Assembly: GCA_027604665.1 (NCBI GenBank)
Contig: JADGIZ010000139.1
Location: 1 to 23,396 of the forward strand
Length of the DNA: 23,396 nucleotides
Reading direction: 5' to 3'
Origin: Polyrhizophydium stewartii
Taxonomy: Eukaryota; Chytridiomycota; Chytridiomycetes; Rhizophydiales
The position numbers were made by a program, and so were the translations under genes. Of this stretch, positions 19,859-23,396 are shown piece by piece. Positions within the stretch are counted from its first letter, which is position 1. Every line of letters begins with the position of its first letter. The notes beneath the pieces are model-generated. The model searched no databases and was not told the DNA's origin. It saw nothing but the letters and a program-made list of their open reading frames with translations.

Positions 19859-21562
19859 TCAATCGAGTTTTTGGCGCTTGGGTGCGGGTCCGTGCTGGAT
19901 AGCCCACAAAGTGATAAGAATAGTCGCAGCAACCAGAGCCACGTTGGCGACCACGACGAACTGATAGTCGCCAAGGTTTCCGATGGGCACTTGAAAAACG
20001 AGCGGCCGCTCCATGCCCGCAACTTGGATGGGCCTCAGCTCAGCTCGTCCAGAAATGGAGGACTTGGGCAGAATAGCAGCAAGCAGCGATTCGAACCTGT
20101 GCGGCACGCGAAGGAGCTTTGGCTCGCCATCTACCATTGTAAAATAGCGTCGGCGTCAGCTATAAGTCAAGAGCAGTCGAACAACGCCACGACTGACCAT
20201 TGGAAGAGGGGACGACTATTATAAAGGCAGCAGGCGGTTGTAGGGTGACGTTGGTGTGCGTGGCTGCATTCCATTGGGCGGCCTGGTAACGCAGATGGAC
20301 TGGCACGCTGATTTGCGTCTTTTGGCCGCAGGAAAGCTCGGTGGAAATCACGACGACGTTGTCGCGCGCATCGGCAGACGACTCGGGTGCCTCGAGATCC
20401 GGACTCCCAAACACCTCAACTCGCGTGGGCTCCTCATATTCGATGCGGCCGATCTGGAACGGATCTGCAAAAGCGTCACTCGACAGCGGCTGCACAATCA
20501 ATACCCGGGCTGACGTATCGCCCGGCGCGCAGAGATCTGCGCTCCGCCTGACATCCAAGAGAATGTCGCCATGGAATCCCATCATGGAAATCGACCCCGA
20601 CACGGCGATATCGGTGACATGCGTAGCGTCTTGTGCCGTGAGAGAGTCTGTGAGGGGGGATGCTGCGACAGATCCGAGGTCGGCCGATGGCAAACTGGTG
20701 ACCTTGACGACGCGGCGCGAGGTGTCCATGATGAGCAGCTCTGCCTCCCACTCGGGGTTCGATGCAAGGCGAGGCTGCAACAAGACGGTGCGTGTGCGCG
20801 GGAGCAGCTCGATCTGCCACTCGGTCGTTGCCTGAGATGTGCCCGAAGGCGATTCGGGCGTGATGCTCAACGCCACGCGCGAGACAGGGAGGAAGTCCAG
20901 CGAGCTGAGGCCCAGTTGCGACAAGACAGACGCTGCGGTGCTGTCAAGGCGGTCCTGATCCCACACGTCGCTCGCGAGGAGGGAGCTCTTGTACCAAGCA
21001 CGGTCCGAGACAAGTGAGCCTCTGAAGGCCGAGTGAGGTCCCTGGCTGCTTGACGAGAGAGCTGCAGCAAGTCGAGCAGGCGTACACACGGGCTCTCCGG
21101 CAACAAGCAGACCAGCGAGCTGGCACATGTCTCGGTCAAGGTCGGCACGGCACGCGGGCGAGTCTGGCGACGAGCGCACGGCCGCCAGGACGTCGATCTC
21201 AGCGACTCCCGCGTGCTTTTCGGCCACGAGCTGCACGCTCGTGAACGCCGCGAGCAGGCCGGGAGCTGCCGCAGCGTCGGTGCACCCGGGTGTCTGCGCA
21301 GCGCGGTTGTCGGCCTCAGCGAACGAGCAGGCGGGCGGGCAGACCAGAGTGCTCCGGCCGGACTCACGGCGCACAGTCTCGCCAGCGGCAGCGACATGCA
21401 CAGCGTGAGCGAGTCGAGGCCGCGCAGGACCAGACCCCCTCCGTCGGCTTCAATGGCGCCGCCCGGCCCGACGACGGCCAGCAGACGAGCCGGCTGCGGC
21501 GGCTGTGCGGCGGCTGCGGCGAGCCCCGCGAGCGCAGCCGCGAGCGCGACGAGGTGCGGCAT
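19859..21562 (-). CDS. PBN1: PIG-X / Pbn1-type subunit of GPI mannosyltransferase I
   Basis: ER type I membrane protein that stabilises the PIG-M/Gpi14 catalytic subunit, which adds the first mannose to GPI precursors; yeast Pbn1 also acts as an ER chaperone. Three exons: 21562-21368, 21293-20198, 20130-19859; 520 residues. The start at 21562 gives a clean signal peptide (MPHLVALAAALAGLAAAAAQ); an ATG at 21601 would add 13 residues before it. The middle is a diverged lumenal region. The PIG-X signature follows: VPVHLRYQ (395-402) and TLQPPAAFI (415-423), then a membrane-proximal PLVFQVPIG (473-481) and one transmembrane helix (487-508), ending in a short cytosolic tail GPAPKRQKLD. Intron 2 joins VVPSSN to DGEPKLLRVPHRF with a good branch site. 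Family assignment rests on the C-terminal third. The next gene on the strand starts 38 bp downstream; WASP starts 29 bp upstream on the other strand. Confidence 0.83.
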
Positions 21563-21591
21563 CGAGGGGCAAACCCGGCTTTCCGTCAGGA
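21563..21591. promoter_or_regulatory. 29-bp spacer between divergent PIG-X and WASP start codons
   Basis: The PIG-X ATG (signal peptide) and the WASP ATG (start of the pre-WH1 helix) face away from each other across 29 bp. Promoter elements must lie inside the opposing first exons unless non-coding 5' exons were missed. Confidence 0.45.
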
Positions 21592-23396
21592 ATGCCAACA
21601 CTCACGCCATCGGAGAGACGCACGGTCGAGCGCGGCGTGTCGGACGAGGTGGGGGGGGGGGGGTCGCCATGGCCCGCACCGTGCGGCAGGCCGGGGCCGC
21701 GTGAGGCGCCTGCTGCCTGGCGGCGCCCGCCCGCGGCCGCCGATCGGCCCGCGATCGACAGCCGCCGACCCTGGCCGCGCTGCTGACGAGGATGACGCCG
21801 CGGATGGCAGGTGCTTTCGGCGACGGTTGCCAGGCTCTACAAGGCCGAGAACGGCGCCCGCGACTACGCGTATTCGGGGATGCTTGGCGCCGTGATGCTG
21901 GTGCGCTCGGCCAGCGGCGCCTTTGCCTTTAAGCTCGTCGACCTCAACGTGAGCTGCTCGCCCTGCCAGACCGTCCCGGAGACAGCGGCCGGCTGACGGA
22001 TGCGCTGCGCTTCGGGCGCCGCTCGGCATGGCGCTGCGGCACCCCAGAATGGTCGCGTGCTGTGGGAGCACGATGCGTCGCACAACATCAAGTACCAGCA
22101 GGACAGGCCGTTCTTCCACTCGTTCGTGGGCTCGGTGGGGGCGTGCCGCTGCCGCTGCGCACGGCGTCTCTGCGCTCACCAGGGCATGTGCAGACATGCA
22201 TGATCGGCTTCTCGTTCGCCGACGAGGACGAGGCATCGACCTTCTTTGACAAGTATGCCCGCAAGGAGTCGTATGTGCCTCAGCAGCCCGTGCCGGCTCC
22301 GGCCCCAGCTCCCGCTCCCATGGCTGCCTTTGCGCCGAGCGCACCGCCGACGGGAAGCATGTCCAGGAGCTCGAGCGGCGAGTCGATCGGCTCGCGGCCG
22401 TCCAAGAAGGAGAGCTCTGGCGGTGGGTTCTTTGGCCGCTCAAAGTCCAAGAAGGACGAGAAGAAGAAGGGCAAGATCGACAAGAGCATGATCTCGGCGC
22501 CGACCAATTTCGAGTGAGTTGGTTTCACTGCCCGCTCGATGTATCTGGCCGTCCGCTCACAGCGACGGCGGACGCCTCGATGCCCTGCAGACACGTCAGC
22601 CATGTGGGCTTCAATCCCAAGACAGGCTTCAGCGTGAGTCTGTTCGACGAGAATGCAACCGCGGCCGAGCGGGTGCTGATTCTGCCCCGCCGCGGTATCC
22701 AGGCTCAGAACATCCCGATGGAGTGGAAGGTGATTTTCCAGAAGGCAGGCATCACCGACGACATCCTCAAGGACAAGAAGGCGGCCAAGACCGTCGCCAA
22801 GTTCATGAAGGAGCACGCGGGCGACATTGCCAAGGCCTCGGCCGCCCCACCGCCCGCCTCGGAGCCGCCCGCTCCGGCCCCAACCCCAGGCCCTGGACGT
22901 GAGCCGCGCAACACAGCTCCGCATGCCGTGCGCCGCTGACATCGTCCTGCTGCGTCCGCCAGCGCGCCGCGCGCCGCCGCCGCCGCCGCCCTCGCGCGGG
23001 ACTGCGCGTGCACCGCCCCCGCCGCCACCGTCGCGTGGTGGTGAGTGACCCGCGGGGGCCCGACGCGGCCGCCGTTGCTGCTGACGCGATGCGATGCGCT
23101 CAGGCCCTCCCGTGCCCGACAAGCAGCAGTTCCAGCAGCAGCAGCAGCAGCAGCCGCCGCCTATTCAGCACCACCAGTCGCAGCCGTCGTTCCAGCACCA
23201 CCAGCAGCAGTCGTCGTTCCAGCACCACCAGCAGCAGTCGTCCTACCAGGCGCCTCCGCCGGTCCCGGCATCCCCGGCGCCTCCCTCACTGCCATCGCGT
23301 GCCCCGCCATCGCTGCCTTCACGCGGACCCCCGCCTGCGCCGCCGCGAGACGACCACAACCAGCCCTCCGCCTCCGCCGCTGCTCCACCGCCACCC
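21592..23396 (+). CDS. LAS17: WASP / Las17 family Arp2/3 activator (3' partial)
   Basis: Actin-nucleation promoting factor. Eight exons in the window: 21592-21648, 21811-21948, 22048-22134, 22194-22513, 22591-22633, 22703-22898, 22963-23040, 23104-23396; 404 residues so far, still open. The WH1 domain spans about 1-118: VLSATVARLYKAENGARDYA, FKLVDLN, GRVLWEHDASHNIKYQQDRP, FFHSFVGSTC, GFSFADEDEA. A Lys-rich basic region (SKKDEKKKGKIDK) precedes a perfect CRIB motif ISAPTNFEHVSHVG (194-207) and an autoinhibitory-type helix region (FQKAGITDDILKDKKAAKTV). Two PPPPPPSRG repeats, a Gln/His-rich stretch and more polyproline follow. The WH2 and acidic Arp2/3-binding end should lie beyond the window. 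The CRIB implies Cdc42/Rac control, absent in S. cerevisiae Las17. Exon 1 is the weakest call: it is short, and its intron opens with a run of 13 G. Confidence 0.92.
21651..21663 (+). repeat. 13-base G homopolymer
   Basis: An uninterrupted G run directly follows the predicted exon 1 donor (GAG|GT then G13) in the WASP gene. It could be length-variable or mis-sequenced. On RNA it could form a four-stranded structure only together with other G tracts nearby. Confidence 0.85.
23133..23153 (+). repeat. (CAG)7 trinucleotide repeat
   Basis: Seven CAG codons encode a glutamine run in the WASP linker between the CRIB region and the distal polyproline region. Confidence 0.9.
23184..23237 (+). repeat. 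Two tandem 27-bp coding repeats
   Basis: Two adjacent 27-bp units differ by one base and encode (P/S)SFQHHQQQ twice; a decayed third copy (SSYQ) begins at 23238. This is a recent in-frame expansion in the WASP linker. Confidence 0.8.

Noticed and set aside
21563..21601. PIG-X start at the upstream ATG (21601)
   Set aside because: The ATG at 21562 directly begins a typical signal peptide. The upstream one adds a charged stretch and would overlap the WASP start codon.
22028..22249. Alternative plus-strand frame within WASP exon 3
   Set aside because: The WH1 residues (GRVLWEHDASHNIKYQQD) are in a different frame, so this is a shadow.
1..23396. Mobile elements, CRISPR arrays, tRNA or rRNA genes
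   Set aside because: I saw no transposase, reverse transcriptase, regular spaced repeats, terminal repeats, or tRNA/rRNA-like sequence.

Overview
This is a eukaryotic nuclear window, most likely from an early-diverging and possibly zoosporic (chytrid-like) fungus; that placement is my inference. It is GC-rich and packed. I resolve ten protein-coding genes in 23.4 kb, split by about 49 short introns of roughly 40-160 nt. Most introns carry a CTGAC-like branch site 15-30 nt before the 3' splice site. GWT1 and a SIW14-type phosphatase point to fungi, whereas a WASP that keeps a perfect Cdc42-binding (CRIB) motif is unlike the budding-yeast Las17. Reading frames were joined by hand at splice sites; every multi-exon model closes in frame.

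Layout: (1) 58-1556 +, 5'-truncated low-complexity protein with a C-terminal membrane anchor. (2) 1874-6471 -, RAD26/CSB DNA-repair translocase, 12 exons. (3) 6680-8001 +, alpha-SNAP/Sec17, 6 exons, divergent from RAD26. (4) 8161-9505 -, Ras-superfamily GTPase with degenerate nucleotide-binding motifs, 4 exons. (5) 9548-11372 -, GWT1/PIG-W GPI inositol acyltransferase, 7 exons. (6) 11394-12320 +, Siw14-type phosphatase, 6 exons, start codon 21 bp from that of GWT1. (7) 12730-17180 +, unknown 1362-residue coiled-coil protein. (8) 17403-19820 -, a second unknown coiled-coil protein of about 673 residues, convergent with gene 7. (9) 19859-21562 -, PIG-X/Pbn1-type subunit of GPI mannosyltransferase I. 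(10) 21592 to the window end +, WASP/Las17 actin-nucleation factor, 3' truncated, start codon 29 bp from that of PIG-X.

Functionally the window holds housekeeping genes: transcription-coupled repair (RAD26), SNARE disassembly (SEC17), two ER steps of GPI-anchor synthesis (GWT1, PIG-X), inositol-pyrophosphate signalling (SIW14) and actin assembly (WASP). No pathway joins them all. No transposon, virus, rRNA, tRNA or CRISPR array was seen. The points most worth a second look are the degenerate GTPase, the tiny spacers between genes including two head-to-head pairs, the likely GC-AG introns and AAG 3' splice sites, a 26-nt microexon in the SIW14 active site, and the two uncharacterised coiled-coil genes.
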